From: Bacteroides sp. CAG:144
Lineage (GTDB): Bacteria; Bacteroidota; Bacteroidia; Bacteroidales; UBA11471
Assembly: GCA_000434215.1 (NCBI GenBank)
Contig: HF999746.1
Span: forward strand, 69,916 to 78,298
Direction: 5' to 3'
Length of the DNA stretch: 8,383 nucleotides
Of this stretch, positions 6,535 through 8,383 are shown piece by piece; the first letter of the stretch is position 1; the number at the start of each line of letters is the position of its first letter. The position numbers and the translations under genes are program-made. Under the pieces are notes generated by a model that saw nothing but the letters and a program-made list of their open reading frames with translations, was not told the origin of the DNA and did not search any database.

Positions 6535-7277
6535 CCGATGAGCGTATAGTATATTTGCCCGAAACCGATTCGACGAATTCCGAAATTCGTCGTCGCCTTG
6601 TTGAGTGTCCCGATATGCGTGGCGGTACGGTGGTTGCCGCAGACTTTCAAACGGCCGGGCGGGGACAGAAAGGTAATTCGTGGGAGTCGCAAAGCGGGAA
6701 GAATCTTTTATTTTCTATCTTGCTGCGTCCCCGGCGTATGGCGGCAGCGCATTCGTTTATTCTCTCCCAACTTGTTTCTCTTTCTATCGTTGAGGTGTTG
6801 GGCCGTTATATTCCCGATGTTTCGATCAAATGGCCCAATGATATTTATTACCGCGACCGTAAATTAGTGGGGATACTTATCGAAAATGATATGCAGGGTG
6901 TTGATGTGGCACTGTCGATTGTCGGAATCGGAGTGAACGTCAATCAGATACATTTCTTGTCTTCGGCGCCCAATCCGGTTTCTCTGGCGCAGGTATTGGG
7001 GTACGAAGTCGATCGGGATATGCTGCTCGGGCAGCTTGTCGATGCCATTACTACATCGTTGGAGACATACTCCCCTGCCTACGACACGTCTGTCTCGCTT
7101 GCTTATATGAGGGTCTTGTATCGCAGTAAAGGATTTCATGACTATTTCGATGTGCTTGCGCAAGAGTCGATTCGGGCCGAGGTGGTGGGTGTCGAGCCTT
7201 CCGGACGCTTGTCGTTGCGTACCGATACAGGGGAAATACGAAATTATGTTTTTAAAGAAGTACGGTATATTTTATGA
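6531..7277 (+). CDS. birA: Biotin-[acetyl-CoA-carboxylase] ligase, short form without repressor domain
   Basis: This 248-residue enzyme activates biotin with ATP to biotinyl-AMP and transfers it to the target lysine of biotin carboxyl carrier proteins, as in acetyl-CoA carboxylase. The catalytic domain is complete: ETDSTN (11-16), GRGQKGNSW (43-51, adenylate-binding loop), KWPNDIYY (100-107), KLVGILIE (111-118, with Lys111 the probable catalytic lysine) and IVGIGVNVNQ (130-139). A small C-terminal domain follows at about 205-248. There is no N-terminal winged helix, so unlike E. coli BirA it should not repress the biotin genes. The ATG overlaps the upstream stop by four bases (ATGA), and its own stop overlaps the next ATG in the same way. 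Confidence 0.94.
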   Translation: MTDERIVYLPETDSTNSEIRRRLVECPDMRGGTVVAADFQTAGRGQKGNSWESQSGKNLLFSILLRPRRMAAAHSFILSQLVSLSIVEVLGRYIPDVSIKWPNDIYYRDRKLVGILIENDMQGVDVALSIVGIGVNVNQIHFLSSAPNPVSLAQVLGYEVDRDMLLGQLVDAITTSLETYSPAYDTSVSLAYMRVLYRSKGFHDYFDVLAQESIRAEVVGVEPSGRLSLRTDTGEIRNYVFKEVRYIL

Positions 7278-8383
7278 GTGATAGGATGAAAAAAATTTTT
7301 TCTTTTGGATTGCCATTTGTGAGTTGTGTGGTTGCTGTTTTCTTTTTATTGCCCTCTTGCGGAGACAATGAAGAAATCGTACAGCGTAAATCGGAGAAAT
7401 CGTATTCGGTCGATGAGGGGAAGAACCAGCTTGTCGTAGAGATACCTTGCCGCAAAGCATGGTCTCTTTCCGGTGCTGCCGAGTGGTGTGTACCCACGAC
7501 GACAGAGGGGAGGGGAAAAACCTCTATTACGGTGAATATCGCTCCCAACGGGGCGGAGGAATCGCGTAGTTGCACGATGCAGGCTGTATCGGAAGATACC
7601 CGGCATACGATAACGATTACGCAATACGGGGCCGAGACGATTGTGCTTCCGGTTGTATTCCATGTGTTGTACAATGATCGGAACGATTCTTTGCAGTATA
7701 TCGAAGCCGGGCGTCTGGCCGACTTTCTGGAAGCGGCGAATCTCTGTTATGCAGGTGAATACGGCGGGGCGGAATTGAATGTGCAATTTACGTTGGCGAC
7801 CGATTCACCCGATGGGGAAAAACTTGCTGTTCCCGGCGTGGAGTATCTCCAACGAGATGAATATGAGATCGATTGTGAGGTGTTTATGACCGATAATTCC
7901 GGGAAATATGCCGCGTTGTTATGGGATCCCAATCGGTATATCAATGTGTTTATGTACCAGTTTGCGTCGGGAGAGACGGCAGACGGCGTTACATTGGGTA
8001 TTTCCCATTTCCCTTATACCCCGATTGATGCATATCTCGAAGGAACGAACCTTACAAATTATCCGTATATAACTTTATCGAATCTGATGTACCCTTATTC
8101 CATTTCGCTAAATAGCAAATGTGCTTACGAGTCGTATATACTCATGACATTGTCGCATGAACTGGGGCATTATTTGGGTTTACGCCATGTTTTTTCCGAG
8201 GGCGATAGCGAGTCGGTGTGTATCGACTCCGATTATTGTGAGGATACGCCCAGTTACAATCGGGAGGATTATCTCCGCTACATGGCATGGGCGGGAGGAA
8301 ATCTTTCGCCGGAAGAGTATGTCGCAGTTCGTATTTTGCGGGAAGGGTGCAGTGGCGAACAATTTGTTTCGGTCAATGTCATG
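7274..8383 (+). CDS. BACON-domain zinc metalloprotease lipoprotein, partial at the right edge
   Basis: The frame is open for 370 codons and leaves the window without a stop. Residues 1-29 are a lipoprotein signal (FFLLPSC, lipidated Cys29), followed by the acidic GDNEE. In Bacteroidetes acidic residues after the cysteine favour display on the cell surface. A BACON domain spans about 44-119 (AWSLSGAAEWCVP, then SITVNIAPNGAEESR and ITITQYG). The protease domain begins at LPVVFHVLY (125-133). The zinc site is HELGHYLGLRH at 295-305, with His295, His299 and His305 as ligands and Glu296 as the catalytic base. EDTPSY at 323-328 fits the M43 pappalysin/cytophagalysin type. The Met-turn has not been seen with certainty and may lie in the missing part. 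The ATG at 7274 overlaps the birA stop (ATGA); an ATG at 7286 is an equally good start. Substrates are unknown, but host or dietary protein is plausible. Confidence 0.92.
   Translation, partial: MSDRMKKIFSFGLPFVSCVVAVFFLLPSCGDNEEIVQRKSEKSYSVDEGKNQLVVEIPCRKAWSLSGAAEWCVPTTTEGRGKTSITVNIAPNGAEESRSCTMQAVSEDTRHTITITQYGAETIVLPVVFHVLYNDRNDSLQYIEAGRLADFLEAANLCYAGEYGGAELNVQFTLATDSPDGEKLAVPGVEYLQRDEYEIDCEVFMTDNSGKYAALLWDPNRYINVFMYQFASGETADGVTLGISHFPYTPIDAYLEGTNLTNYPYITLSNLMYPYSISLNSKCAYESYILMTLSHELGHYLGLRHVFSEGDSESVCIDSDYCEDTPSYNREDYLRYMAWAGGNLSPEEYVAVRILREGCSGEQFVSVNVM

Noticed and set aside
7252..7944. Several minus-strand open frames opposite the metalloprotease.
   Set aside because: The plus strand encodes a lipoprotein signal, a BACON domain and a zinc-protease motif in one continuous frame, so the antisense frames are shadows.

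Overview
The window reads as chromosomal DNA from a gut-type Bacteroidales bacterium, perhaps near Barnesiella, Coprobacter or Parabacteroides; the genus is a guess. The evidence is a PEGA-repeat protein with a Bacteroidetes-type N-terminal domain, a BACON domain fused to a lipoprotein metalloprotease, acidic residues after the lipoprotein cysteines, almost no Shine-Dalgarno sequences before genes, and a Bacteroides-type promoter (TTTG, then TAnnTTTG) before yraN. No rRNA, tRNA, insertion sequence, CRISPR array or phage gene was seen. No stretch over 300 bases lacks a gene.

Left part (about 1-4422, plus strand): a cell-envelope cluster. It holds the 3' end of an unrecognised gene, a 766-residue exported protein with six PEGA repeats and a beta-rich C-terminal domain, a lipoprotein with a formylglycine-generating-enzyme (FGE/SUMF1) fold that lacks one of the two catalytic cysteines, and a small lipoprotein of unknown function. 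The last two share a leader and mature N-terminus (KKC...CxxNFDPD...GT), so they may be anchored or exported in the same way. The small lipoprotein is AT-richer than its surroundings and has a strong Shine-Dalgarno, which is rare in this phylum.

Middle (4456-5640, minus strand): an exported or membrane-anchored SIMPL-domain protein followed 12 bases later by tadA, the tRNA adenosine deaminase. They are probably one transcript.

Right part (5720-8383, plus strand): a promoter, then a tightly packed run of yraN, a YjbR/MmcQ-family gene, a short biotin-protein ligase gene without the repressor domain, and a BACON-metalloprotease lipoprotein cut by the window edge. Most junctions overlap or nearly overlap, so this is very likely one operon that joins housekeeping genes to a probable surface protease.

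No complete, clearly new system can be demonstrated here. The best candidates for follow-up are the PEGA / FGE-like / twin-leader lipoprotein cluster and the protease placed at the end of a housekeeping operon.
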